The notes beneath the pieces were generated by a model. It made no database searches. It had not been told where the DNA came from and saw only the letters and a program-made list of their open reading frames with translations. Positions 46,407-55,626 of a DNA stretch of 64,000 nt are shown piece by piece. Made by a program: the position numbers and the translations under genes. Each line of letters starts with the position of its first letter. The stretch's first letter is position 1. Origin of the DNA: an uncultured Celeribacter sp. (GTDB taxonomy: Bacteria; Pseudomonadota; Alphaproteobacteria; Rhodobacterales; Rhodobacteraceae). The stretch is from contig NZ_OY781106.1 of the NCBI RefSeq assembly GCF_963676475.1, positions 1,922,001 to 1,986,000 on the forward strand, given 5' to 3'.

Positions 46407-47486
46407 TCAAGCGACCTTATGCAAAAGGATCGCCGTTTCCGCCGCCGACAAGGTCCGGCGCGCGGCGGGGCCGTAGCCTTCGGTCTGATCCAACAGATGC
46501 GGGAAGCGCTCCAAGAGGCTGGTCCGCTGGTCTTCCGCCACCTCGCCCAAATCGGCAAAGCCGGGATGAAAGCTTTCGGTCTCCAAGCCGTTGGCAAAGA
46601 TCACCTGATGCGCATCGAACAAGAGGTGGATGTAATCGAGCCCCTTGAGATGCCGCTCCGTCGTGATCGAGCGGTCATTCACCAAATCCTTGGCACAGAC
46701 CAGCACCTCATCGGCATTATAGAGGTCGCGCGCCCCCTGCCCCCGAAGCACCATCCGATGTTGCGGCGAGACGATCAGGTCCTCGTCCGGCTCACCCATC
46801 CCCAAAGCATCGGCCCGGAACCGCACCGGGCGGAGTTCAGGCATCGCGTAAAGCCGCGCGCCCGTGATGTGACGCCGCCCGATCCAGCGCAGCTTTTGCA
46901 CGCCGTCGTCCTTGGTCTGAACCGCATCGCCTTCGCACAGGTCTTCGACGGGCCGCGCCCCATTGGGGGTCAGGATTTTCGTGCCGGGCGTGAAACAGAT
47001 CACACCACCGGGCGTGGCCTCTTTCGCTTCACGCGCCGCGGCGACATGGGTGGAGACCACCCAAAGATCCGTGTCCGCAGGTGGCACATCGCCCAGAAAC
47101 ATCAACAAAGGCGTGCCCAGTTCGGGCATGTCTATGAGCGTAATTTCGTATTTTTTGAGACCATCGGTGACGTCAAACCCGCCATCGAACAGTCGCGCGC
47201 GGGTCTCGAGGTCGTGATACGCAGGCGCGCCCGCCAAAGCCGCCCCGATCAGCCGACGCACCGAGTGCGCCGCCCGCTGATGCAACTCAGCCTGCCCGAT
47301 TGCGTTCTCTAAGACGTAGACATCGCGTGCCCCATCGACGCAGACGGCCTCGCCGGTCCAGCGCCACGCAGCGCCGACCGTCAATGCCGAAGGCGGTGCA
47401 GATCGAAGCCCGTCGAGCTCCCCCTGCGTCCACGCGATGACAAACGTGCCGGAAAAGCCCGTTCTCATTGCCTGTATGCCTGCCAT
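46407..47486 (-). CDS. Hint (Hint_2) domain protein
   Basis: In this 359-residue protein, residues 1-160 are an unassigned beta-rich region (TFVIAWTQGELDGL, RWTGEAVCVDGARDVYVLENA). A Hint domain then starts at Cys164 in CFTPGTKILTPNGARPVEDL and continues through IVSPQHRMVLRG to HLLFDAHQVIFANGLETESF. Hint domains share the intein/Hedgehog autoprocessing fold, and Cys164 is in the nucleophile position. Such proteins are numerous in roseobacters, often next to or within surface proteins; their targets are unknown. No signal peptide is visible. Confidence 0.88.
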   Translation of the reverse strand: MAGIQAMRTGFSGTFVIAWTQGELDGLRSAPPSALTVGAAWRWTGEAVCVDGARDVYVLENAIGQAELHQRAAHSVRRLIGAALAGAPAYHDLETRARLFDGGFDVTDGLKKYEITLIDMPELGTPLLMFLGDVPPADTDLWVVSTHVAAAREAKEATPGGVICFTPGTKILTPNGARPVEDLCEGDAVQTKDDGVQKLRWIGRRHITGARLYAMPELRPVRFRADALGMGEPDEDLIVSPQHRMVLRGQGARDLYNADEVLVCAKDLVNDRSITTERHLKGLDYIHLLFDAHQVIFANGLETESFHPGFADLGEVAEDQRTSLLERFPHLLDQTEGYGPAARRTLSAAETAILLHKVA

Positions 47487-47609
47487 AGTTCTTTTTTATT
47501 AGGGGCACGCTAACACAGGTGATTCGCTCTGTTAACCTTTTTTGGTGAATATTTGCAGTTTGCGAAGCGGCAGAGGGTCGCATCGTCTCCGCGCAAAGCT
47601 TCATACGCG

Positions 47610-48089
47610 TTATTCGACCGAAATCGACGCCACGGTCGCACGCAAAGCTCCAATGGCAGGAGCCGGATCGAGACAGACCATCAAGCCCCGTTTGCCGCCG
47701 TTTATCACAACGGGGGACACCACCGACAAGATCGTATCATCGAACACCGTCGGCACCGTCTTTTTTTGACCAAAGGGGCTAATGCCGCCGGTGTGGAACC
47801 CGGTCAGGCGTTCGGCCTTCACAGGCGCCATCATCACGGCGGATTTGCCCTTGAGCGCTTTGGAGAATTTCTTCATCGACAGCGACCGATCCGAGGGGAT
47901 CACCGCACAGGCCGGTTTGCCGTCCAGTTCCACCATCAGAGTCTTGAACACCCGCGCGGGCGCCCAGCCGATCGCTTCCGCAGCGTGCAGTCCAATCGGC
48001 CCGTCGCCGCCGCCGTAGTCATATTCGAAGACCTCGTAACCGATGTCCTGCCGGTCCAGAAAACCTGTCGCGGGGGTGGCGGTGCTCAT
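47610..48089 (-). CDS. ybaK: YbaK/EbsC-type Cys-tRNA(Pro) deacylase
   Basis: This 159-residue single-domain editing protein hydrolyses mischarged Cys-tRNA-Pro in well-studied homologues. The conserved Lys is in VFKTLMVELDG, with AVIPSDRSLSMKKFSKAL, GGISPFGQKK and VVINGGKRGLMV. CACAGGAGA precedes the ATG at 48089; a longer frame exists but is not conserved-looking. Confidence 0.92.
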   Translation of the reverse strand: MSTATPATGFLDRQDIGYEVFEYDYGGGDGPIGLHAAEAIGWAPARVFKTLMVELDGKPACAVIPSDRSLSMKKFSKALKGKSAVMMAPVKAERLTGFHTGGISPFGQKKTVPTVFDDTILSVVSPVVINGGKRGLMVCLDPAPAIGALRATVASISVE

Positions 48090-48209
48090 GGGATCTCCTG
48101 TGTTATACGAACCGACAGGATTTTTATAGGGCCTTGCCGCCCGAGAGGCCACCACCGACCCTGACGCAAAGGAAGTCTGAAAAGCGGCCTTTTCGCCCAT
48201 CACATAAAC

Positions 48210-48292
48210 TTGACAAAAGAACTAAGACTTTTTAAGCCAGCGACAGAACGCAAGCTCCCGTCCTCGGCAGCCAGCACTTATTTTCATGCTGG
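48210..48292 (+). promoter_or_regulatory. Upstream region of the heme receptor gene
   Basis: TTGACA (48210-48215) is a perfect -35; the best -10 after a 17-base spacer (48233) is poor, as in regulated promoters. A 6-bp hairpin CCAGCA/TGCTGG (48271-48276, 48287-48292) stands just before the ribosome site. I see no canonical Fur, Irr or RirA site. Confidence 0.3.
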
Positions 48293-48305
48293 GGACAGGA
48301 AAAAC

Positions 48306-50363
48306 ATGACCAGACGCACACATCTTTTGGCCAGTGTTGCCCTTATGGGCACTGCGCCATTTCTGGGCACACAGGCTGTGGCACAATCAGCAGAGACCGG
48401 TCTTATCGTGCTCGATGAGATCACTGTCGACACCAGCCAGCGCGGCGTTCAGACCGACACGGCCGCCTCAGAAACCGTCATCGAACAGGACGAGTTGGAC
48501 ACCCGGCAAGCCACGACCATGGCCGAGCTGATCGACAGCGTGCCGAACGTCTCGCTGATCAACGGGGGCCTGCCGCAAGGTTCGGGCGTCTCCATACGCG
48601 GCCTTGGCGCCTCCGCTGGACTTTACGGTTCTGACGGCAAGGTCGCCGTGGTGATCGACGGGGTCGCCAGCGGGGCCGAAGAGATCTATCGCAATGGCTC
48701 GATGTTTGCGCTTGAACCGGAACTGTTTCGCGAAGTGACCGTAACCCGCGGCCCCGGCGAAGGCTTTCGCTATTCTTCGGGCGCGATGGGCGGCACGATT
48801 GAAGCGCAAACCAAGGACGCCACCGATTTTCTCGACGCGGGCGATGCCTTCGCCTTTCGCCAGAAGCTGGCCTATGAAAGCAATGGGGACGGGGCCCTGA
48901 GCAGCTCGATCCTCGCCTGGGCGCCCAACGCACAATTCGACATGCTGGCGTTTCTGGGATACCGCACTCAGGACGAGCGCAAAGACGGCGAGGGCGTAAC
49001 ACAGGATGCCACTGGGTTTGATGCGCCCTCCGCCCTGCTCAAGGCCAATTATCGCCTGAACGACGCGAGCACCCTGACCTTCTCCTACGCCTATAACGAA
49101 ATTCCCGAAGAGGACGTGCCCTACGACGCCTATGATCCGGCCTGGGACGACACCTTCGTCGATCGCGACACTCAGGACACCACCGCCTATCTCGCCTATC
49201 GTTTCGACCCGCAGGACAACCCGTTGATCAATCTCGAAGCGCGGCTGACCTACAAACATGAGGCGATGGAAATCTCTTCCATTTACGACACCTCCGGCAG
49301 CGGCATTTTCAACGCCGATCACGACACCACGACCTGGGGGCTGCGGATCGAAAACGAGGCGCTGTTCTCCACCGGGATCATCGCGCACACCCTGACCACC
49401 GGCGTGGAATATAAGGAACGCGAGCGAAAATCGACGCTTCTCTCCGGCGCCTACGCCGGGCAAAACGATGCCTCTGCACCGGGTGGGACGGACGAAAGCA
49501 TCGCGCTCTATCTGGCCGACAAGATGGAGATCGGGGAGCGGCTGACGCTCACCCCGCAATTGCGCTACGAACACCAGACGCTAACCTCGCAAAACAATGG
49601 CGATGCGGAGACCTGTTTCGGCACCTTCTGTATGCCGAACACGCCGATCCCGGATGGCACCTCATATGACAAAGACGCCGTCACCGGTGCCTTTTCCGCA
49701 CGCTATGCCGTGACCGATGCCTTCTCCGTCTTCGGCACGCTGGCCTATAACGAAAATCTGCCGATCCTGGATGACCTGCGCAGCGACAACATCACCGTCT
49801 CGGAAAAAGGCGTCACCTATGAGCTGGGCCTGGCTTATGACGCCATGGATGTTTTTGCCTCCGACGACGCGTTCAAGGCCAAGCTGACCGGGTTCAACAC
49901 CCGAATCTGGGACGGCACCACCTATTCCGGTGTCGAGCGCGTCGATCTTGAGGGGCTCGAACTGGAGCTGTCCTATGTGCATCCGGCGTATTACATCGAC
50001 CTGAATGCGGGTCACACCCGTGGCGACATCAACGGCAGCTCGACCCCCTTTGATTTCGTGCCGGCGGACACGCTGCAACTCACTCTGGGCAAACGTTTCT
50101 TGGACGATCAACTCGATCTGAGCCTTGAGGCGAAACATGCCTGGGCGCAAAACCGCACCAACGGCAGCGCGGGCACGGCGCCCTCCGACGACTGGACCTC
50201 GCTCGCCCTGCGAGCCGCCTATGTGCCGGACAGCGGCCTGCTCGAAGGGCTGGAACTGCGCGGGTCCATCGAAAACCTGACGGACGAGACCTATCGCCCC
50301 TATCTGGCGACCCGCAATGCCGCCGGGCGCAACATCAAATTCTCGATTGCCAAGGTCTTTTGA
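48306..50363 (+). CDS. TonB-dependent outer-membrane receptor, probable heme uptake
   Basis: This 685-residue protein has a signal peptide (about 1-26), a TonB box LDEITV, a plug domain (about 50-150; DSVPNVSLINGG, VVIDGV, VTVTRGPGEGFRYSSGAMGG) and a 22-strand barrel ending in aromatic Phe (SIAKVF). The link to heme rests on hmuSTUV directly downstream. The FRAP and NPNL boxes of classical heme receptors are not found; the equivalent barrel region reads AYNENLPILDDL. Met at 48306 follows AGGAAA and gives a good signal peptide, unlike the longer frame. Confidence 0.87.
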   Translation: MTRRTHLLASVALMGTAPFLGTQAVAQSAETGLIVLDEITVDTSQRGVQTDTAASETVIEQDELDTRQATTMAELIDSVPNVSLINGGLPQGSGVSIRGLGASAGLYGSDGKVAVVIDGVASGAEEIYRNGSMFALEPELFREVTVTRGPGEGFRYSSGAMGGTIEAQTKDATDFLDAGDAFAFRQKLAYESNGDGALSSSILAWAPNAQFDMLAFLGYRTQDERKDGEGVTQDATGFDAPSALLKANYRLNDASTLTFSYAYNEIPEEDVPYDAYDPAWDDTFVDRDTQDTTAYLAYRFDPQDNPLINLEARLTYKHEAMEISSIYDTSGSGIFNADHDTTTWGLRIENEALFSTGIIAHTLTTGVEYKERERKSTLLSGAYAGQNDASAPGGTDESIALYLADKMEIGERLTLTPQLRYEHQTLTSQNNGDAETCFGTFCMPNTPIPDGTSYDKDAVTGAFSARYAVTDAFSVFGTLAYNENLPILDDLRSDNITVSEKGVTYELGLAYDAMDVFASDDAFKAKLTGFNTRIWDGTTYSGVERVDLEGLELELSYVHPAYYIDLNAGHTRGDINGSSTPFDFVPADTLQLTLGKRFLDDQLDLSLEAKHAWAQNRTNGSAGTAPSDDWTSLALRAAYVPDSGLLEGLELRGSIENLTDETYRPYLATRNAAGRNIKFSIAKVF

Positions 50364-50463
50364 TCTCTGGCGGCGGCCATGCGGAGGTTTCCTTCGTGCT
50401 CCGCATGGCCGCACCAAGACCACACAGCCCTCTGACACTTCCTAAACGCACAAGAGAGACGCC

Positions 50464-51525
50464 ATGAACAAACCTCTGACCGCCCCCGCCCCTCTGACTC
50501 CTGCGGCCATCCGCGCCGCGAAATCAGAAAACATCCAAAAGCGCGACCGCGATCTGGCCGACAGCCTCGGCATTTCCGAGGCCGAACTGGTCGCCGCCCA
50601 TGTTGGCGCATCCGACAGTATGAGTGTCACCCGCATCTCGGCCAACCCCGACGATGTCATGCCGCGGCTGACCGCCTTGGGCGAGGTGATGTCGCTGACC
50701 CGCAATCTGTCTTGCGTCCATGAGCGCGTCGGCACCTTTGAAGAGTATAAATCCGGGCCGCATGCCTCGATGGTTCTGGGCAAGGAGATCGACACGCGGA
50801 TTTTCCCGAAACATTGGGCCTTCGGCTTTGCCATCGAGAATGAAACTGAAAAAGGCCTGCGCCGCACCTTGCAGTTTTTCGATCACGCGGGCGATGCGCT
50901 TCAGAAAGTCTTTCTGCGCGACGCCTCCAACCATGACGCCTGGCAGCCTCTGATCGAGGTGCTGCGCGTTGAGGAGCAAAGCCCCGAGATCGCGGTCGAA
51001 CCACGCCAGCCCACCGAAGACGCAAAGGTCAATGAGGACAAGCGCGACATCTTGGTGGAAGAATGGGCGCGCATGACCGACACGCATCAGTTCAACCGGC
51101 TGGCGGCGAAACTCGGCATGAACCGCCTCGGCGCCTATCGGCTCGCGGGAGAACCTTTCGTGCGCAGGGTCGCACCCTCCTCTGTCGAGAGCTTCCTGAA
51201 TGCCACCTCCGAGGCGCATCAAAAGGTGATCCTCTTTGTCGGCAACCGCGGCAATATCCAGATTCACTGGGGCACGCTCGACAATATCAAGCCGATGGGG
51301 CCTTGGCTCAACGTGTTGGACCCGCGTTTCAACCTGCATCTGCGCGGAGATCATCTGGCCGAGGTTTATGTGGTCGAGAAACCGACCAAACGCGGCCCTG
51401 CGATTTCTCTTGAGGCCTTCGACGCCGAGGGAGGCTTGATCTTCCAATGTTTCGGCCAGCGCGAGAATGACAGTGACGATCTCGCACAATGGCATCAAAT
51501 CCTCGCCGATCTGCCGGGGGCGTAA
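50464..51525 (+). CDS. hmuS: Hemin-degrading factor HmuS
   Basis: This 353-residue cytosolic protein of the HemS/ChuS/HmuS family has two similar halves (about 20-170 and 200-345). It binds or breaks down imported heme and protects against free hemin. Typical segments are VMSLTRNLSCVHERVG, RTLQFFDHAGDALQKVFL, VGNRGNIQIHWG and NVLDPRFNLHLR. The stop codon abuts the start of hmuT. Confidence 0.93.
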   Translation: MNKPLTAPAPLTPAAIRAAKSENIQKRDRDLADSLGISEAELVAAHVGASDSMSVTRISANPDDVMPRLTALGEVMSLTRNLSCVHERVGTFEEYKSGPHASMVLGKEIDTRIFPKHWAFGFAIENETEKGLRRTLQFFDHAGDALQKVFLRDASNHDAWQPLIEVLRVEEQSPEIAVEPRQPTEDAKVNEDKRDILVEEWARMTDTHQFNRLAAKLGMNRLGAYRLAGEPFVRRVAPSSVESFLNATSEAHQKVILFVGNRGNIQIHWGTLDNIKPMGPWLNVLDPRFNLHLRGDHLAEVYVVEKPTKRGPAISLEAFDAEGGLIFQCFGQRENDSDDLAQWHQILADLPGA

Positions 51526-52386
51526 ATGAAACATCTTCTGCTGAGTGCTGCGCTTCTCTCTCCCTTCTCGGCCCATGCTGAAGCCTATCCGGAGGCCAGC
51601 GCCATTGTCTCCATCGGCGGGCCAGTGACCGAGATCATCTACGCGCTGGACCAGGGCGCGCGCATCGTCGCCCGCGACACCACCTCGCTTTACCCCGAAG
51701 AGGTCACCGCCCTGCCCGACGTCGGTTACATGCGGCAATTGTCGGCGGAGGGCGTGCTCTCCGTTGGCCCCGACCTGATCGTCACCCGCGACACCGCCGG
51801 GCCGCCCGAGGTGCTGGACCAGTTGCGCATGGCCGCCGTGCCGATGGTGGCCGTCAAAGACGGGTTCTCCGAAAGCGCCGTGATCGACGCGATCCACACT
51901 GTGGGCACGGCCTTGGGTGTGCCCGAACGCTCCGACACTTTCGCAACTGAGGTCCAAGCCCAGTTCGACAGCCTGCATCAGTCCATCGAGAGCGCAGGCA
52001 CCCCGCCCCGCGTGCTCTTCATCCTGTCCAACCAGGGGGGGCGGCTGAATGTGGCGGGCGCAAACACCGGTGCCGATGGCATCATCACGCTCGCAGGCGC
52101 CGAAAACGTCATGGCCTCCGCGTATCAGGGCTATAAAATCATGAGCGACGAGGCGATCATCGCCACCGCGCCCGATGTCGTGTTGATGATGGAGCCGACA
52201 GGCGAGGCCGAACATGACGGCAATCGCGCCGACATTCTCGACCTGCCCGCGCTCGCCCACACGCCCGCCGGTCAAAATGGCGCGTTCGTGGAAATTTCCC
52301 CAGCCGCTTTGGGCTTTGGCCCGCGCACGGCGCTCTTTGCCCAAGAGCTGCATGACGCGCTTTGGGCCGCAAAAGGAACAGAGTAA
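51526..52386 (+). CDS. hmuT: Heme ABC transporter substrate-binding protein HmuT
   Basis: HmuT is the periplasmic heme-binding protein. The 286-residue protein has a signal peptide (about 1-18, ending FSAHAEA) and a class III (FecB/BtuF-like) binding fold with IVSIGGPVTEIIYALDQG, VARDTTSLYPEEV, LPDVGYMRQLSAEGVLSVGPD (in parts) and the Tyr/Met-rich ligand region. It starts directly after the hmuS stop and is cotranscribed with hmuU. Confidence 0.94.
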   Translation: MKHLLLSAALLSPFSAHAEAYPEASAIVSIGGPVTEIIYALDQGARIVARDTTSLYPEEVTALPDVGYMRQLSAEGVLSVGPDLIVTRDTAGPPEVLDQLRMAAVPMVAVKDGFSESAVIDAIHTVGTALGVPERSDTFATEVQAQFDSLHQSIESAGTPPRVLFILSNQGGRLNVAGANTGADGIITLAGAENVMASAYQGYKIMSDEAIIATAPDVVLMMEPTGEAEHDGNRADILDLPALAHTPAGQNGAFVEISPAALGFGPRTALFAQELHDALWAAKGTE

Positions 52387-52389
52387 GCC

Positions 52390-53487
52390 ATGGCCATCGC
52401 CGAGTTTCAGCCTGAGACGCAACCCTTAGAACACCCCAAACCGCTCGCTGGAGACCGTCGCACCAAGGCGCGTTTGCTGCGTTTTATGCTTCTCGCACTG
52501 CTTGGGCTCACCATGCTCATGGGGCTGGGCTGGGGGGCGGCGGGCGACACCGATGTGATCGCGGCCCTTTTGGCGAAATTCGGCATCGGTGAGGCCCGTC
52601 TGGTCGATATGACCGTGGTCTGGGACATCCGCATGCCGCGCGTGTTGACTGGCGCTTTGGTCGGCGCGGCACTGGCCGTCGCAGGCGCGGTGATGCAGGG
52701 GCTGTTTCGCAACCCTCTGGCTGATCCGGGCCTTGTCGGCGTCTCTGCCGGCGCGGGTTTTGGCGCGGTGGCGGCGATTGTTTTGGGCGGGCTCTTGCCC
52801 TTGGCGCTGCAAAATCTCGTCGGCGCCTACCTTGTGCCTCTTGCGGCGTTCTTCGGCGGCTGGATCTCCACTTTGGTGCTCTATAAAATCGCTACGCGCG
52901 GCGGGCGGACCTCGGTCGCCACCATGTTGCTCGCGGGCATCGCCTTGGGCGCTCTGACCGGCGCTCTCACCGGCTTCATTGTTTACAAAGCCACCGACGA
53001 CCAGCTCCGCGATCTGACGTTCTGGGGCATGGGATCGGTGGCGGGCGCCACTTGGGCCAAGCTTCTGACCGCAGGGCCGATCATCGCGCTGGCGCTGATC
53101 ACCGCGCCGTTTCTGGCCCGCGCTCTGGACGCTTTGGCTCTGGGCGAAGCGGTCGCTTCGCACATGGGCATCGATACGCAACGCATGAAACGTATCGCGA
53201 TCCTGTCGGTCGCGGGCTCAGTCGGGGCCTCCGTGGCGATCACTGGTGGCATCGGCTTTATCGGCATCGTCGTGCCGCATCTTTTGCGGCTGGTCCAAGG
53301 GCCGGAGCATCGCAACCTCTTGCCCAACGCGGCACTTTTGGGCGCGATCATGTTGTTGCTCGCGGATATGGTCAGCCGTTTGGCTGTTGCCCCCGCCGAG
53401 CTTCCCATCGGCATTGTCACCGCCTGTCTCGGTGGACCGTTCTTCCTCTGGATCCTCTTGAAAAACCGCGCACTTTTGGAGAGTTGA
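52390..53487 (+). CDS. hmuU: Heme ABC transporter permease HmuU (FecCD family)
   Basis: This 365-residue protein has about nine or ten membrane helices. FecCD signatures include RMPRVLTGALVGAALAVAG, QGLFRNPLADPGLVGVSAGA and GGIGFIGIVVPHLLRL. A basic N-terminal tail of about 25 residues precedes helix 1. It dimerises to form the heme channel with HmuV. Confidence 0.96.
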   Translation: MAIAEFQPETQPLEHPKPLAGDRRTKARLLRFMLLALLGLTMLMGLGWGAAGDTDVIAALLAKFGIGEARLVDMTVVWDIRMPRVLTGALVGAALAVAGAVMQGLFRNPLADPGLVGVSAGAGFGAVAAIVLGGLLPLALQNLVGAYLVPLAAFFGGWISTLVLYKIATRGGRTSVATMLLAGIALGALTGALTGFIVYKATDDQLRDLTFWGMGSVAGATWAKLLTAGPIIALALITAPFLARALDALALGEAVASHMGIDTQRMKRIAILSVAGSVGASVAITGGIGFIGIVVPHLLRLVQGPEHRNLLPNAALLGAIMLLLADMVSRLAVAPAELPIGIVTACLGGPFFLWILLKNRALLES

Positions 53488-53488
53488 G

Positions 53489-54289
53489 ATGATTGTGGCC
53501 TCAGACATCACCGTGCATTTCGGGGCGCGCAGAGTGCTCGATGCGGTCGAGTTTTCCGCCCGCGCGGGCGAGGTGACCGCCATTGTCGGCCCCAACGGGT
53601 CCGGCAAAACCACGCTTTTGCGCGCCATGACCGGGGAACAGGAATTCACCGGCGAAGTCAGCCTCGATGGCACATCTTTGTCACAGCTGTCTGCCCTCGA
53701 TCTGGCCCAGAGAAGGGCGGTTCTGCCGCAATCGGGCAATATCGCCTTTCCCTTCACCGTGCTCGAATTGGTGCGCCTCGGCCTAACCGCCGGGCTGTCG
53801 ATAGGCCGCACGAGCGGCATGGAGCATCTGCCCCATGAGGCCCTTGCCCGTGTCGGCCTTGACGGCTTTGAGGGCCGGATGGTGCAGGAGCTGTCCGGCG
53901 GCGAACGGCAACGGGCGCAGCTCGCCCGCGTCTTGGTACAAATCTGGGAGCCGGTGCTGGATGGGCATCCGCGTTGGCTCATCCTCGACGAACCTGTTTC
54001 CGCGCTCGACATCGGACATCAGCTCACCGTCATGGAGATCGCCCGCGACTATGCGCGGCGTGGCGGCGGGGTGATCGCGGTGATGCATGACCTGAACCTG
54101 ACCTCGATGTTCGCGGACCGGGTGACTTTGCTGAGCGAGGGCAAATTGCGCGCCGAGGGCACGCCGCGAGAGGTGCTGACCGATCATGCGCTCTCGGCCT
54201 GCTATGGCTGTGCGCTCAGGACCAACACGCCGCCGCCCTGTGGCGGGCCATGGATTTTGCCGCAGGCGAGTGCCCTCCCCCCGACGTGA
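53489..54289 (+). CDS. hmuV: Heme ABC transporter ATP-binding protein HmuV
   Basis: This 266-residue ABC ATPase has Walker A GPNGSGKTT (about 34-42), the signature LSGGERQRAQLARVL, Walker B WLILDEPVSALD and switch His in VMHDLNL. HmuV-type residues at the VLELVRLGL loop support heme/iron rather than sugar import. It is the last gene of hmuSTUV, starting one base after hmuU. Confidence 0.95.
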   Translation: MIVASDITVHFGARRVLDAVEFSARAGEVTAIVGPNGSGKTTLLRAMTGEQEFTGEVSLDGTSLSQLSALDLAQRRAVLPQSGNIAFPFTVLELVRLGLTAGLSIGRTSGMEHLPHEALARVGLDGFEGRMVQELSGGERQRAQLARVLVQIWEPVLDGHPRWLILDEPVSALDIGHQLTVMEIARDYARRGGGVIAVMHDLNLTSMFADRVTLLSEGKLRAEGTPREVLTDHALSACYGCALRTNTPPPCGGPWILPQASALPPT

Positions 54290-54431
54290 GCGGTCAAAAT
54301 CATGGCGCCTTCTGGAAACACTGTGTGGAAACACTGTTTTTCCCGCCACCTACGGCCGGACCTCTCCTCGACATTTTGCTGACAGGCTGCCATGGCTAGA
54401 TAAGATTTACACATCCTGTCACCAAAGCGAT

Positions 54432-55145
54432 ATGACCATGTCTCGTCCCCAAGCCGTGAGGAATACTCCCCAAGGCCCCCTCAAAAAGACCGCCATCGAA
54501 ACGGTTCAGGACCAGATCCGCGCACGGATCATGTCCGGCGCACTCGGACCGGGCGCGCGACTGCATATCGACAAGCTGCGCCTCGAATTCGGCGTCTCGA
54601 CCTCGACCATGCGCGAAGCAATTTCGCGGCTTTTGATTGATGGTCTCGTCACCTCCGAACACCAGCGCGGCTTTCGCGTCGCGCCCCTCACACTCAAGGA
54701 TTTTCGGGACATCACGGACGCGCGCAAGATGATCGAAGCACAGGCGCTGCAGCTCGCGTTGCACCATCGCACGGCGCAGTGGCAGGCCGATCTGATCGCC
54801 GCCTACGACCAGCTCGTGCAGATCGAAGACCGCTTGATCGGCGACGGCGATCTGGACTGCGCCCCGGAGTGGAGCGCCCGCAACGCGCATTTCCACGATT
54901 GCATTGTGAGCACCTGCGACAATGCCTGGCTCAAACGCTTTCGCCTTACCCTGCACCAACAGTCCTACCGCTATCATCGCCGGCTGCTCTGCGACCGCTC
55001 CCGGCCCCGCGACGTCCGGGTCGAGCACAGGGCGATTTTCGACACGGCCCTTGCAGGCGACATCGCGGCCTGCGTTGCGGCACTCGAGGCGCATATCGAG
55101 ACATCCTACACCGATTTGACCCAACAGCACGACCTGTCCGCATAG
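54432..55145 (+). CDS. GntR-family regulator with FCD domain
   Basis: This 237-residue protein has an N-terminal winged helix-turn-helix (about 20-80; QIRARIMSGALGPGARLHIDKL (in parts), EFGVSTSTMREAISRLLIDGLV) and a C-terminal all-helical FCD ligand domain (about 90-225) with the metal-site histidines (RNAHFHDCIV, VEHRAIFDTAL). FCD regulators usually respond to organic acids. It lies between heme uptake and the B12 riboswitch, but neither is a typical target, so its regulon is open. The ATG at 54432 has only a weak ribosome site. Confidence 0.87.
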   Translation: MTMSRPQAVRNTPQGPLKKTAIETVQDQIRARIMSGALGPGARLHIDKLRLEFGVSTSTMREAISRLLIDGLVTSEHQRGFRVAPLTLKDFRDITDARKMIEAQALQLALHHRTAQWQADLIAAYDQLVQIEDRLIGDGDLDCAPEWSARNAHFHDCIVSTCDNAWLKRFRLTLHQQSYRYHRRLLCDRSRPRDVRVEHRAIFDTALAGDIAACVAALEAHIETSYTDLTQQHDLSA

Positions 55146-55344
55146 ATGTTCCGTCTCCGGCATAACACCCGCGCTTCACTTTTGCCCCTGTTGATCAGCT
55201 TGGCTGGTTATTTCTTTTTGCCATTGTCGATCGTCTCTTTCATCATGCGATCCACCTTAAACGCTGGTCCGAATTCCCGAGACCACATCTGGCATGTTCT
55301 TCGTTCCAGTCGGCAACAAAGACATGCGCGACTGCAATCTTCAC

Positions 55345-55374
55345 TTGACGTCCTTCCCGGGCCCGCGTTTATCT
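55345..55374 (+). promoter_or_regulatory. Promoter in front of the cobalamin riboswitch
   Basis: TTGACG (55345-55350), a 17-base spacer and TTTATC (55368-55373). Transcription would start around 55381, exactly where the riboswitch begins. Confidence 0.55.
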
Positions 55375-55382
55375 GAACCCCT

Positions 55383-55610
55383 GTTTGGTGCCTGTTGATG
55401 CGCAATGCTGAGGGCTCAATCGGGAACGGGGAAGGATGTCGCGACACGCAGCACCCAAAGCCCCGGCCGCCCCCGCGACTGTATGCGGTGAGCGCGCTCC
55501 GACACACCACTGGAGAGCCCAGTCGGGATCTCTGGGAAGGGGGGGTGCCGCTTTGACCCGCGAGCCAGGAAACCGGCCAGCTGCCACATCAACCGCCGTC
55601 GGGTGTGACG
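55383..55610 (+). ncRNA. Cobalamin riboswitch (B12 element)
   Basis: The leader has the B12-riboswitch landmarks in order: GGTGCC (55388), AATCGGGAA, GCCCCGGCCGCCCCCGCGAC, CACCACTGG, TCTGGGAAGG and the B12-box GCGAGCCAGGAAACCGGCC (55560-55578). A short GCCGTC/GACGGC hairpin then leads into AAGGAG, the ribosome site of the next gene, so repression is probably at translation. Adenosylcobalamin binding would shut off cobalt uptake and possibly cobF. Confidence 0.93.
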
Positions 55611-55626
55611 GCAAGGAGTACGCGAT

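Noticed and set aside
46407..47486. An intein inserted in a host protein
   Set aside because: No conserved extein flanks the Hint domain on both sides, and no homing endonuclease domain is present.
48178..48306. Fur, Irr or RirA box before the heme receptor
   Set aside because: I looked for the usual iron-responsive palindromes and found none that matches; only an AT-rich stretch is present, so iron control is not claimed from sequence.
55146..55376. 76-codon frame directly after the GntR gene
   Set aside because: There is no ribosome site, it ends in the riboswitch promoter region, and its translation shows no family features beyond a short hydrophobic stretch.
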